This document shows, piece after piece, positions 6,583 to 14,371 of a stretch of 40,172 nucleotides of DNA. The first letter of the stretch is position 1, and each line of letters begins with the position of its first letter. Source of the DNA: Dyella_A sp049445995 (lineage in GTDB: Bacteria > Pseudomonadota > Gammaproteobacteria > Xanthomonadales > Rhodanobacteraceae); NCBI RefSeq assembly GCF_049445995.1, contig NZ_JBMSDZ010000024.1, positions 1 through 40,172 on the forward strand, read 5' to 3'. The notes beneath the pieces were generated by a model. The model ran no database searches, was not told the origin of the DNA, and saw nothing but the letters and a program-made list of their open reading frames with translations. The position numbers were made by a program, and so were the translations under genes.

Positions 6583-8991
6583 TCACAGCGGCGTCAGGTT
6601 GGCGTAGGCGGCCACCAGCCACTTGCTGCCGGCGTTCTCGAAATTCACCTGCAGTCGAGCGTGCGCGCCGGCGCCCTCGGCGCCGAGCACCACGCCCTCG
6701 CCGAACGTGGGGTGGCTCACGCGCTGGCCGAGCTTCACCGGCAGCGCCTCCTCCAGCGACGCCGACGCGGGTGCGCGGTAGCCGCCGTACAACGGCCGGC
6801 TCACCTGCACGCGCGGGCGCACCTCGTCGATCAGGTCGGCCGGCATCTCGCCGAGAAAGCGCGAGGGCCGCGCCAGCATCTCGGTGCCGTGCATGCGACG
6901 CGATTCGGCGTGGGTGATGAACAGCCGTTCGCGCGCGCGGGTGATGCCCACATAGGCGAGCCGGCGCTCCTCCTCCAGCCGGCCCTCGTCCTCCACCGAG
7001 CGCTGGCTGGGGAACAGGCCTTCCTCCAGGCCGACCAGGAACACCACCGGAAACTCCAGCCCCTTGGCCGAATGCAGGGTCATCAGCTGCACGCAGTCGT
7101 CCCACGCCTCGCCCTGGCCTTCGCCCGCTTCCAGTGCGGCGTGCGAGAGGAAGGCGGCCAGCTCGGACAGGCCGGCGTCGACGTCCTCCGGGGTGGGCTC
7201 GAAGCGGCTGGCCACGTTGACCAGCTCGTCCAGGTTCTCCACCCGCGATTCGGCGTTGCCGCGACTGTCCTTCTCGTAGAAGTCGCGCAGGCCGGTGTGG
7301 GTGATGGCGTGGTCGATCTGCTCGGCGAGGGTGAGGCTCTCATGGTTTTCCCTCTCCTCCGAGCCTGCTCGGGGGAGAGGGGAGGGTGAGGGGGGCGCTT
7401 GATCGTCGGAAGAGCCTGCCCCCTCACCTCGACCCTCTCCCCCGGCGATGCCGGGGGAGAGGGAGTCCAGCGCGCTGGGCCTGAAATCGCGCGCCATCTG
7501 GTCGACCAGCGCCAAAAACGCCTTCACCGCGTTCTTCGCGCGGCCGGCCAATTCGCTGGCGCCGGACAGTTCGTGCAGGGCGGCTTCCCACATCGAGGTG
7601 TTGCTGCCGCGCGCGCGCCGGCGCAGCACGTCCAGCGTGCGGTCGCCGATGCCGCGCGGCGGGGTGTTCACGGCGCGCTCGAACGCGGCGTCGTCATGCC
7701 GGTTGGCGGTGAGCCGCAGGTAGGCCAGCGCGTCCTTGATCTCGGCGCGCTCGAAGAAGCGCAGACCGCCGTAGACGCGGTACGGGATGTTGCGTTGGGA
7801 CAGCTGCTCTTCGAAGTTGCGCGACTGCGCGTTGGATCGATAAAGGATGGCGCAGTCCTTCGCGCTGCCGTGCTCGTCGATGTACTCGCGGATGCGCTCG
7901 ACCACGAAGCGCGCCTCGTCCTGCTCGTTGTAGGCCGTGTACAGCGCGATGCGCTCGCCGGCGTCGCCGTCGGTCCACAGCTGTTTGCCGAGGCGGCCGC
8001 CGTTGCGCGCGATCACCGCGTTGGCGGCCTTCAGGATGGTGGCGGTGGAGCGGTAGTTCTGCTCCAGCTTGATCGTGCGCGCGCCGGGGAAGTCCTTGAG
8101 GAACTGCTGCACGTTCTCCACTTTCGCGCCGCGCCAGCCGTAGATCGCCTGGTCATCGTCGCCGACCACGAAGACTTGGGCGGGATTCGAGAGTCGGGAT
8201 TCGGGATTCGAAAAATCAGTCGCTGCGTTGCCGCCAGGCGGTTTAGCGAATCCCGAATCCCGACTCCCGAATCCCGCGCCAGAAAGCACCCGGATCCACG
8301 CATACTGCAGCGTGTTGGTGTCCTGGAACTCGTCGATCAGCAGGTAGCGCCAGCGGTGCTGGTAGTGCTCCAGCACGGCCGGGTTCTTCAGCCACAGCTC
8401 ATGCGCGCGCAGCAGCAGCTCGGCGAAGTCGACCAGGCCGGCGCGGCGGCAGGCGTCCTCGTAGGCCTGGTAGATCTGCACGAAGGTGCGGGTGACCGGG
8501 TGGTCGTGGTGCTCGATGTTCTCCGGCCGCTTGCCCTCGTCCTTCCAGCTGTTGATCTGCCAGCAGGCCTGGCGCGGCGGGAACTTCGCGTCGTCCAGGC
8601 CCAGCCCGGCGACCACGCGCTTGACCAGCCGCTGCTGGTCGTCCGAGTCGAGGATCTGGAAGCCTTCCGGCAGCCCGGCCTCGGCCCAGTGCCGGCGCAG
8701 CAGGCGATGGGCGATGCCGTGGAAGGTGCCCACGGTGAGGCCCTGCGTGCTGTTCGGGATCAGGGCGCCGAGCCGCGCGCGCATCTCGCCGGCGGCCTTG
8801 TTGGTGAAGGTGACGGCGAGGATCGCCCACGGCGGTACTCGCTCCACCTCGCTCAGCCAGCCGATGCGGTGGGTGAGCACGCGGGTCTTGCCGGAACCGG
8901 CGCCGGCCAGCACCAGATAGTGGCCGGGCGGGGCGCAGACGGCTGCGCGCTGCGCGTCGTTGAGCGAATCGATCAGGTGGGACACATCCAT
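6583..8991 (-). CDS. uvrD: DNA helicase II with two extra internal segments
   Basis: A superfamily 1A 3'-5' helicase for nucleotide excision and mismatch repair. Walker A GAGSGKTR is at residues 30-37, the motif II DEFQDTN is near 217, motif III GDDDQAIYGWRGA follows, QNYRST is motif IV, and TLHSAKGLEFPVVF and GITRARERL are motifs V and VI. The C-terminal Tudor-like domain ends the protein. At 802 residues it is about 70-80 longer than usual. The excess is accounted for by two in-frame palindromic repeats, encoding about residues 239-270 and 510-547. Neither interrupts a helicase motif, so the protein is probably active. The start MDVSHLIDSLN matches the family; the longer frame is shadow. 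Confidence 0.96.
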   Translation of the reverse strand: MDVSHLIDSLNDAQRAAVCAPPGHYLVLAGAGSGKTRVLTHRIGWLSEVERVPPWAILAVTFTNKAAGEMRARLGALIPNSTQGLTVGTFHGIAHRLLRRHWAEAGLPEGFQILDSDDQQRLVKRVVAGLGLDDAKFPPRQACWQINSWKDEGKRPENIEHHDHPVTRTFVQIYQAYEDACRRAGLVDFAELLLRAHELWLKNPAVLEHYQHRWRYLLIDEFQDTNTLQYAWIRVLSGAGFGSRDSGFAKPPGGNAATDFSNPESRLSNPAQVFVVGDDDQAIYGWRGAKVENVQQFLKDFPGARTIKLEQNYRSTATILKAANAVIARNGGRLGKQLWTDGDAGERIALYTAYNEQDEARFVVERIREYIDEHGSAKDCAILYRSNAQSRNFEEQLSQRNIPYRVYGGLRFFERAEIKDALAYLRLTANRHDDAAFERAVNTPPRGIGDRTLDVLRRRARGSNTSMWEAALHELSGASELAGRAKNAVKAFLALVDQMARDFRPSALDSLSPGIAGGEGRGEGAGSSDDQAPPSPSPLPRAGSEERENHESLTLAEQIDHAITHTGLRDFYEKDSRGNAESRVENLDELVNVASRFEPTPEDVDAGLSELAAFLSHAALEAGEGQGEAWDDCVQLMTLHSAKGLEFPVVFLVGLEEGLFPSQRSVEDEGRLEEERRLAYVGITRARERLFITHAESRRMHGTEMLARPSRFLGEMPADLIDEVRPRVQVSRPLYGGYRAPASASLEEALPVKLGQRVSHPTFGEGVVLGAEGAGAHARLQVNFENAGSKWLVAAYANLTPL
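7350..7463. repeat. 114-bp palindromic repeat inserted in-frame in uvrD
   Basis: A composite palindrome: a hairpin with CCCTCTC/GAGAGGG ends (7350-7381), a central stem GGGTGAGGGGGGC/GCCCCCTCACC, and a second CCCTCTCCCCCGG hairpin (7433-7463). The style matches CCCTCTCCC/GGGAGAGGG repeats common between genes in Xanthomonadaceae. The length is 38 codons with no stop in the uvrD frame. It adds a Gly/Ser/Pro/Glu-rich stretch just before the segment aligning with TDRVIKDSGL of other UvrD proteins. Confidence 0.85.
8181..8276. repeat. 96-bp GGGATTCG palindrome inserted in-frame in uvrD
   Basis: Two 30-bp arms (8181-8210 and 8247-8276) are inverted copies with one mismatch, built from the unit GGGATTCG. 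The 36-bp centre contains a CCGCCAGGCGG mini-palindrome. The length is exactly 32 codons, open in the uvrD frame. It sits between LSGA and AQVFVVGDDDQ, that is, between helicase motifs II and III, where other UvrD proteins have a short loop. The same unit flanks the S23-type gene near 20.0-20.5 kb. Confidence 0.9.
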
Positions 8992-9027
8992 CCGCACGAT
9001 TGTAGCGGTGCGCGGATGGCCCAACGA

Positions 9028-9053
9028 CGATCGCCGCCCGGAGGCGGCGATCG
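9028..9053 (-). terminator. Strong GC hairpin after the DUF3185-like gene
   Basis: CGATCGCCGCC and its exact complement form an 11-bp stem with a 4-nt loop, 21 bases beyond the stop of the small membrane protein gene and before uvrD. There is no real T run, so it may be a weak terminator or a transcript-stabilising hairpin. Confidence 0.5.
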
Positions 9054-9074
9054 GGGGTGACGCGCGGTTGATAC

Positions 9075-9293
9075 TCAGCGCTTGCTGACGAAACCGCCGA
9101 TGGCCAGCACGCCGCCGATCACGATGCCGGCGATGCCCACCCACTGCGGGATCGCCTTCTCGTGCGTGGCGCTGATCTGCGCAGAGCCGAGCTTGGCGAC
9201 CGTGTCGGTCTGCTGGTAGCTGCCGTGGCCGGCGGTGACCCAGATACCGCCGGCGAGCAGCACGATACCGATGACGATGAGACCTGCGCGCAT
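9075..9293 (-). CDS. Small two-helix membrane protein (DUF3185-like)
   Basis: A protein of 72 residues. Two glycine-rich transmembrane helices (about 3-21 and 48-68) flank a short polar loop, and the protein ends in the positive FVSKR tail. It looks like the DUF3185 family of small inner-membrane proteins, whose function is unknown. The start is certain: AGGAGGAA lies just upstream of MRAGLIVIG, while the longer frame has no such site. It lies between the predicted small RNA and uvrD. Confidence 0.85.
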   Translation of the reverse strand: MRAGLIVIGIVLLAGGIWVTAGHGSYQQTDTVAKLGSAQISATHEKAIPQWVGIAGIVIGGVLAIGGFVSKR

Positions 9294-9388
9294 GGACCTT
9301 CCTCCTGTGATGAGCGACCGATCATAGGCGTTGCGAACGTGCACGCGAAGTGCACGGCGGCGCGTCGGCATTGCCGCGGATCGCGGAC

Positions 9389-9425
9389 AAAAAAAGCCCC
9401 GAAGGCTAGGGGGAACCTTCGGGGC
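9389..9425 (-). terminator. Terminator of the predicted small RNA
   Basis: A perfect 10-bp stem, CCCCGAAGG plus a closing pair, carries a 10-nt loop holding UUCCCC and is followed by seven or more T on the minus strand. It ends the predicted small RNA and any read-through from polA before the DUF3185-like gene. Confidence 0.9.
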
Positions 9426-9547
9426 CGGGGTGGCGAGACGGCCCAGGGGAAGACCGGATCACCGCGATACGGAGGCCCAGGGGAAGGCTCGTATCGCTTG
9501 GGTTCTCCAGGGAGGGGAAGAACCCACGGATGCCGTTGCGTGCATCC
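9389..9547 (-). ncRNA. Predicted C-rich-loop small RNA downstream of polA (sX13/ErsA/Spot 42-like locus)
   Basis: This non-coding stretch reads on the minus strand as a chain of hairpins ending in a strong terminator. Stems are 9500-9506/9519-9525, 9465-9471/9490-9496, 9439-9443/9452-9456 and the terminator 9396-9405/9416-9425. The motif UUCCCC occurs four times (9514-9519, 9480-9485, 9446-9451, 9410-9415), each time in a hairpin loop and 34-36 nt apart. A TATA-like -10 sits near 9553-9558, so the 5' end is estimated at about 9545-9550. A fifth stem at 9524-9551 may straddle the start. Small RNA genes sit just after polA in enterobacteria (Spot 42) and Pseudomonas (ErsA). From memory, Xanthomonas sX13 lies beside polA and uses C-rich loops against G-rich mRNA sites. 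Homology is inferred. Confidence 0.7.
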
Positions 9548-9713
9548 GTGGATATAGAGCGCGCCGGCGGCGGAAAGTTGCCGGGTTCTCCGGAAAGGTT
9601 TAGCGCCGATTCATTTGACGAAAATCCAACAACTGCGCGGGCTCAGCGGGTGTGGCCATGCGGCTGTCGCCACGATGCGGTCGTCCTGGGACGGGCGATC
9701 GTTTTGCGGCCGC

Positions 9714-12461
9714 TCAGTGCGCCTCGTCCCAGTTGGCGCCCACGCCCACGTCCACCAGCAGCGGCACTTTCAGTTCGGCCGCGCCGCTCATGCGTTCGAC
9801 CACGCCGGCACGCACGGCCTCCACCGCATCGGCGCGCACCTCGAACACCAGTTCGTCGTGCACCTGCATCAGCATGCGCGCGTCGCCGCGGCCGGCCAGC
9901 CAGCCGTCCACGGCGATCATCGCGCGCTTGATGATGTCGGCGGCGCTGCCCTGCATCGGCGCGTTGACGGCGGCGCGCTCGGCGCCCTGACGCAGGTTCT
10001 GGTTGCGCGAGGTCAGGTTCTCCAGGTACAGCCGGCGGCCGAAGAGGGTCTGCACGTAGCCGTCGCGGTGCGCGTGCCTGCGGGTGGCCTCCATGAAGGC
10101 CTGCACGCCAGGATAGCGGGCGAAGTAGCGCGCCATGTAGTCGCCGGCCTCGCCGCGGTCCACGCCCAGCTGCCGGGCCAGGCCGAACGCGCTCATGCCG
10201 TACATCAGGCCGAAGTTGATCGCCTTGGCGGCGCGGCGCTGGTTGACGCTGACATCCTCGGGCGCGATGCCGAACACTTCGGCCGCGGTGGCGCGGTGCA
10301 CGTCGCCGCCTTCGTGGAACGCCTTCAGCAGGCCCTCGTCGCCGGACAGATGGGCCATGATGCGCAGCTCGATCTGCGAGTAGTCCGCCGCCATTACCCG
10401 CCAGCCCTCGGGCGCAATGAAGGCCTGGCGGATGCGCCGGCCCTCCTCGGTGCGCACCGGGATGTTCTGCAGGTTGGGGTCGGATGAGGAAATGCGCCCG
10501 GTCGCCGCACCGCCCTGGTGGTAGCTGGTGTGCACGCGCCCGGTGCGCGGATTGACCATGCTCGACAGCTTGTCGGTGTAGGTGGAGCGCAGCTTGGCCA
10601 GGCCGCGGTAGTCGAGGATCAGCCGCGGCAGCGCGTGCTCGTCGGCGATCGCTTCGAGCGCCTCCTCGTTGGTGGAGGGCTGGCCGGTCGGGGTCTTCAC
10701 CTTGGCGGCGAGGCCCAGCTCGTCGAACAGGATCGCCTGCAGCTGCTTGGGCGAATCGAGGTTGAACTCGCGGCCGGCCTCGGCATAGGCCTGCTGCTGC
10801 AGCTCGTGCATGCGCCTGCCCAGCTGCTGGCTCTGCAGGCGCAGCACCTGGGCGTCGATCAGCACGCCGCGCTGTTCCATCCGAGCCAGCACCGGCACCA
10901 GCGGGATCTCGATCTCCTCGTACACCCTGCGCAGCGCCGGCTCGCCCTGCAGCTTCGGCCACAGCGCATGGTGCAGGCGCAGGGTGACGTCGGCGTCCTC
11001 GGCGGCGTAGCGGCAGGCGGTGTCCAGGTCGACCTGCGAGAAGGAAATCTGCTTCACCCCCTTGCCGGCGACCTGCTCGTACTTGACGGTGTCGTAGCCC
11101 AAGTACTTCTTCGCCAGCGAATCCATGTCGTGCCGCGTGGCGGTGGCGTTCCAAACGAAGGATTCGAGCATCGAGTCGTGCCTGAGCCCCTGCACCGCGA
11201 TGCCGACCTGGCTGAGCACGTTGATGTCGTACTTGGCGTGCTGGCCGAGCTTGGGGCGCGCGGGGTTTTCCAGGATCGGCTTGAGCGCCGCCAGCGTGGC
11301 AGCGCGATCCAGTTGCGCGGGCGCGCCGGGGTAGTCGTGCGCCAGCGGGATGTAGCAGGCGTGGCCGCTTTCCACCGCGAACGAGGCGCCGACGATCTCG
11401 GCCTGCATCGCATCCAGGCTGGTGGTCTCGGTGTCGAAGGCGATCAGCTCGGCCTTTTCCAGCCTGGCCAGCCAGGCGTCGAGCTGCGCCGGGGTGGTGA
11501 CCAGCTCGTATGCGCCAGGTGCGTTGTCTGCCGGTAGGAGCGCACCTTGTGCGCGATGCTCTTCCGCCGCATCAGGAGCAGGAGCATCGCGCACAGGGTG
11601 CGCTCCTACCGGGGCATTGCTGCCATCCAGCTCCTTCAGCGCCTGCTTGAACTCGTAGCGGGTGAACAGCGTGCGCAGCGCGTCGACGTCTTTCGGGCGC
11701 GGGGCGAGGTCGGTGACCTCCAGCTCCAGCGCCACGTCGGTCTTGATGGTGACCAGCTCGCGCGACAGCGGCAGCTGTCCCAGCGCCTCGCGCAGGTTCT
11801 CGCCGATCTTGCCGCCGACCTCGGCGGCGTGTTCGATGATGCCGTCCAGCGAGCCGTACTGTTCCAGCCACTTGGCGGCGGTCTTCGGGCCGCACTTGGC
11901 CACGCCGGGCACGTTGTCGATGCTGTCGCCGGTGAGCGCGAGGAAGTCGACGATCCGCTCCGGCGGCACGCCGAACCTGGCAATCACGCCGTCGCGGTCG
12001 GTGACGGTGCCGGTCATGGTGTTGACCAGGGTGATGCCCGGGCGCACCAGCTGGGCGAAATCCTTGTCGCTGGTGGAGATCTCCACGGCGATGCCCTGGC
12101 GCTGGGCTTCGAGCGCCAGGGTGCCGATCACGTCGTCCGCTTCCACGCCGCTCACGCGCAGGATCGGAAAGCCCAGCGCGGCCACGATGTCGAGCATCGG
12201 CTGCACCTGCGCGCACAGGTCGTCCGGCATCGGCGGGCGGTTGGCCTTGTACTGGGCATACATGTCGTTGCGGAAGCTCGGACCCGACGCGTCGCTGACG
12301 AAGGCCATGTAGGCCGGCTGCTCCTTCAGCGTGGCGCGCAGCATGTTGACCACGCCGAACAGCGCGCCGGTGGGCTCGCCCTGCGCGTTGCTCAGCGGCG
12401 GCAGCGCGTGAAAGGCGCGGTAGAGATAGGAGGAACCGTCGATCAGGATGAGCTTGGCCAT
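9714..12461 (-). CDS. polA: DNA polymerase I with an inserted linker segment
   Basis: A protein of 915 residues. Its N-terminal 5' nuclease (about 1-280) starts MAKLILIDGSSYLYRAFHA. The 3'-5' exonuclease keeps its acidic pair in FDTETTSLD (about 340) and YAAEDADVT, so proofreading should be active. The polymerase has motif A DYSQIELR, motif B RRAAKAINFGLMYG and motif C MQVHDELVFEV. It fills gaps in repair and replaces Okazaki primers. Residues about 284-310 come from a palindromic repeat between the 5' nuclease and exonuclease domains. The start MAKLILID is the family start; MPRMAKL three codons earlier is also possible. Upstream ATGs fall in a tandem repeat. Confidence 0.97.
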   Translation of the reverse strand: MAKLILIDGSSYLYRAFHALPPLSNAQGEPTGALFGVVNMLRATLKEQPAYMAFVSDASGPSFRNDMYAQYKANRPPMPDDLCAQVQPMLDIVAALGFPILRVSGVEADDVIGTLALEAQRQGIAVEISTSDKDFAQLVRPGITLVNTMTGTVTDRDGVIARFGVPPERIVDFLALTGDSIDNVPGVAKCGPKTAAKWLEQYGSLDGIIEHAAEVGGKIGENLREALGQLPLSRELVTIKTDVALELEVTDLAPRPKDVDALRTLFTRYEFKQALKELDGSNAPVGAHPVRDAPAPDAAEEHRAQGALLPADNAPGAYELVTTPAQLDAWLARLEKAELIAFDTETTSLDAMQAEIVGASFAVESGHACYIPLAHDYPGAPAQLDRAATLAALKPILENPARPKLGQHAKYDINVLSQVGIAVQGLRHDSMLESFVWNATATRHDMDSLAKKYLGYDTVKYEQVAGKGVKQISFSQVDLDTACRYAAEDADVTLRLHHALWPKLQGEPALRRVYEEIEIPLVPVLARMEQRGVLIDAQVLRLQSQQLGRRMHELQQQAYAEAGREFNLDSPKQLQAILFDELGLAAKVKTPTGQPSTNEEALEAIADEHALPRLILDYRGLAKLRSTYTDKLSSMVNPRTGRVHTSYHQGGAATGRISSSDPNLQNIPVRTEEGRRIRQAFIAPEGWRVMAADYSQIELRIMAHLSGDEGLLKAFHEGGDVHRATAAEVFGIAPEDVSVNQRRAAKAINFGLMYGMSAFGLARQLGVDRGEAGDYMARYFARYPGVQAFMEATRRHAHRDGYVQTLFGRRLYLENLTSRNQNLRQGAERAAVNAPMQGSAADIIKRAMIAVDGWLAGRGDARMLMQVHDELVFEVRADAVEAVRAGVVERMSGAAELKVPLLVDVGVGANWDEAH
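11533..11610. repeat. 78-bp GTAGGAGCGCACC palindrome inserted in-frame in polA
   Basis: Two 29-bp arms (11533-11561 and 11582-11610) are inverted copies with one mismatch around a 20-bp centre. The length is 26 codons, open in the polA frame. It belongs to the same family as the palindrome at 18565-18650. The encoded stretch lies in the linker between the 5' nuclease and 3'-5' exonuclease domains, a tolerant site. Confidence 0.92.
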
Positions 12462-12474
12462 GCGCGGCATTCTC

Positions 12475-12526
12475 GCATGGGCGTCCGGCATGGGCGTCGG
12501 GCATGGGCGTCGGGCATGGGTGCCCG
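12475..12526. repeat. Four tandem 13-bp units upstream of polA
   Basis: The unit GCATGGGCGTCGG is repeated at 12475, 12488, 12501 and 12514. The middle two copies are identical; the outer ones differ in the last bases. It begins 14 bases upstream of the polA ATG. Read on the minus strand, each unit contains an ATG, so the array places four extra ATGs ahead of the true start. Confidence 0.9.
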
Positions 12527-12616
12527 CGCGCAGCCCGCGGCGCCGCCGCTTCATCCGGCGCTCAAGCAGCACGCTGCTATGCTGCGGGCCTCTCTCCCCC
12601 GCGTGAGGTCCGCGCC

Positions 12617-13138
12617 ATGAAAGCCCGCCTTCCCCTGGCCCTCGCCGCCGTGCTGCTGCTCGCCCAGGCGCATGCGCAGGACGCATCGACCAGGCCGAAC
12701 CAGCCCGCCCTGCCGCCGCCGGGCATGAACGATCCGGGCGTCACGCCGACCCCCGATACGGCGCCGCCGCCGAGCGCCACGCCAACCCAGTCCACGCCTG
12801 CCGAGATGACGCCCACGCGCCTGCCCGGCAAGCCGATCCCGCTGCCGCGCCAACCGGGCGACACCGGCCCGAGCGAGGCGATTCCCGAGGTGAGGGTGCA
12901 CCGCGACGGTGACCAGACCATCCAGGAATACCGCCAGAGCGGCCGCCTCTACATGGTGGTGGTGACGCCGAAGAACGGCGTGCCGCAGACCTACATGGTG
13001 GACAACCAGGGCAGGCTGCGCGACCAGGCCGGCCAGCCGCCGGTGCGGCCGGTGATGTACAAGATCATGGAGTGGGGCAAGAGCCCGCCGCCGCCGGACG
13101 AGAAGCGCGACGGCAACACCGACAGCGGCCCGCACTGA
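12617..13138 (+). CDS. DUF2782 family exported protein
   Basis: A protein of 173 residues. A signal peptide (about 1-20, ending AHAQ) is followed by a proline/threonine-rich disordered stretch (about 25-90). A conserved C-terminal block then follows: EVRVHRDGDQTIQEYRQSG, LYMVVVTPKNG and YMVDNQGRL, ending with an RPVMYKIMEWGK segment. This matches DUF2782, which is often next to polA in Xanthomonadales. Function unknown; periplasmic location expected. The start has GAGG 10 bases upstream and opens the signal peptide. It is divergent from polA and followed after 10 bases by an EamA-type gene, so the two are probably co-transcribed. Confidence 0.88.
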   Translation: MKARLPLALAAVLLLAQAHAQDASTRPNQPALPPPGMNDPGVTPTPDTAPPPSATPTQSTPAEMTPTRLPGKPIPLPRQPGDTGPSEAIPEVRVHRDGDQTIQEYRQSGRLYMVVVTPKNGVPQTYMVDNQGRLRDQAGQPPVRPVMYKIMEWGKSPPPPDEKRDGNTDSGPH

Positions 13139-13148
13139 GTCGTCGACG

Positions 13149-13580
13149 ATGCCGCTGCGCGACAGCTGGCTGCTCTTCGCGCTGGGCTCGGCGTTCTTCG
13201 CCGCGCTCACCGCACTGTTCGGCAAGCTGGGCGTGGCGGGAATCAACTCCAACCTCGCCACCTTCATCCGCACCGTCGTCATTCTGCTGGTCACCGCCGG
13301 TATCCTGAGTCTGCGCGGGGAATGGGCGCGGCCGTCCGGACTGCCGTGGCACAGCTGGCTGTTCCTGGTGCTCTCCGGCATCGCCACCGGATTGAGCTGG
13401 CTGTGCTACTACCGCGCGCTGCAGCTGGGGCCGGTGAGCAAGGTGGCGCCGATCGACAAGCTCAGCGTGGCGATAGTGATCGTGCTCGGATTGGTCTTCC
13501 TGGGCGAGAAGCCGAGCGTGCCGATGCTGGTCGGCGGCGGCCTGATCGTCGCCGGCGCGATGGTGATCGCGCTGTTCTAG
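13149..13580 (+). CDS. Single-domain EamA family transporter
   Basis: A protein of 143 residues: one EamA (drug/metabolite transporter) repeat instead of the usual two. Five hydrophobic helices are visible (about 7-26, 35-53, 67-87, 95-113 and 121-142). The family signature GLSWLCYYRALQLGPVSKVAPIDKLS joins helices 3 and 4. Half-size members are thought to act as dimers. The substrate is unknown. It starts 10 bases after the DUF2782 gene. Its TAG stop lies in the left arm of a palindromic repeat. Confidence 0.9.
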   Translation: MPLRDSWLLFALGSAFFAALTALFGKLGVAGINSNLATFIRTVVILLVTAGILSLRGEWARPSGLPWHSWLFLVLSGIATGLSWLCYYRALQLGPVSKVAPIDKLSVAIVIVLGLVFLGEKPSVPMLVGGGLIVAGAMVIALF

Positions 13581-13652
13581 GAGCGTGGGCCGTAGAAACG
13601 TTCGCGGCGAAGAGCTTTGCAGCCCGAATGGCTTCTGCGGCCCACGATCCTG
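13579..13652. repeat. Imperfect palindrome between two convergent genes
   Basis: Arms of about 30 bp begin AGGAGCGTGGGCCGTAGAA on the left. The right arm, read in reverse complement, is AGGATCGTGGGCCGCAGAA, with scattered mismatches further in. It resembles the other REP/BIME-type elements here but is a separate family. It overlaps the EamA gene's stop codon and could end transcription from both sides. Confidence 0.7.
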
Positions 13653-13680
13653 GACCAGCCTGTCGGCGGCGTGGGGCGAC

Positions 13681-14358
13681 TCAGCGGCGGGTCAGCACGG
13701 CGACATGGACGTCGCTGCGCCAGGCGAAGCCCAGGCTCTCGTACAGGCGGATGGCCGGCGCGTTGTCGCGCCACGCGTGCAGGGAGGCGGTGTCGCCACG
13801 GGCGGCGATCAGCGCGGCGACATGTTGCGAGAGCCGGCGCGCCAGCCCCCGTCCGCGGAAATCCGGGTGGGTACAGACGCCGCTGACCTCGGTCCAGCCG
13901 GGAAAGCGCATGCGCTCGCCGGCTATCGCCGCGAGGCGGCCGTCGATGCGGATGCCCACGAAGCGGCCCATGCGATGCGTGCGTGCGAGAAACGGGCCGG
14001 GCTGGGTGAGCGTGGCCAGCGCCAGCATCTCCGCTGCGTCGTCGTCGCCTAACGGCACGATGTCGCTCTCGTCCTCGCCCACGGTCAGCGGCTGCTCGGC
14101 CACCATCTGCACGCCCCACGCCTGCTTCACGGCGACCAGGCCGGGCGGCACCCTGATGGCCGGCACCTGCAGCTGGTAGACCTGCTCGCCGGGGCCGACC
14201 AGTGCGGCCAGCGCGGCCAGCGCCTCGTCGCCGTCGTCACGCGCCGAGGCGAACAGGTTGACGTCCGGGAGGTAGCGCCGCGCCAGCGCGTCACCCAGCG
14301 ACAGCGCTTCGTGCGCCGTCGACAGGCTGGACCAGACCGGGCGGTCGAGCGGATGCAC
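13681..14358 (-). CDS. GNAT family N-acetyltransferase (FR47-like)
   Basis: A protein of 225 residues. The C-terminal half (about 115-220) is a GNAT fold. Strand and CoA loop VSGVCTHPDFRGRGLARRLSQHV carry the R/Q-x-x-G-x-G/A pyrophosphate-binding motif, followed by LHAWRDNAPAIRLYESLGF, the usual motif B. The N-terminal half is a less conserved FR47-like lobe. The acceptor is unknown. It lies 13 bases downstream of purH on the same strand, so it may be expressed from the fis-purH side. Confidence 0.88.
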   Translation of the reverse strand: MHPLDRPVWSSLSTAHEALSLGDALARRYLPDVNLFASARDDGDEALAALAALVGPGEQVYQLQVPAIRVPPGLVAVKQAWGVQMVAEQPLTVGEDESDIVPLGDDDAAEMLALATLTQPGPFLARTHRMGRFVGIRIDGRLAAIAGERMRFPGWTEVSGVCTHPDFRGRGLARRLSQHVAALIAARGDTASLHAWRDNAPAIRLYESLGFAWRSDVHVAVLTRR

Positions 14359-14371
14359 GGTGTGGCGGCGA

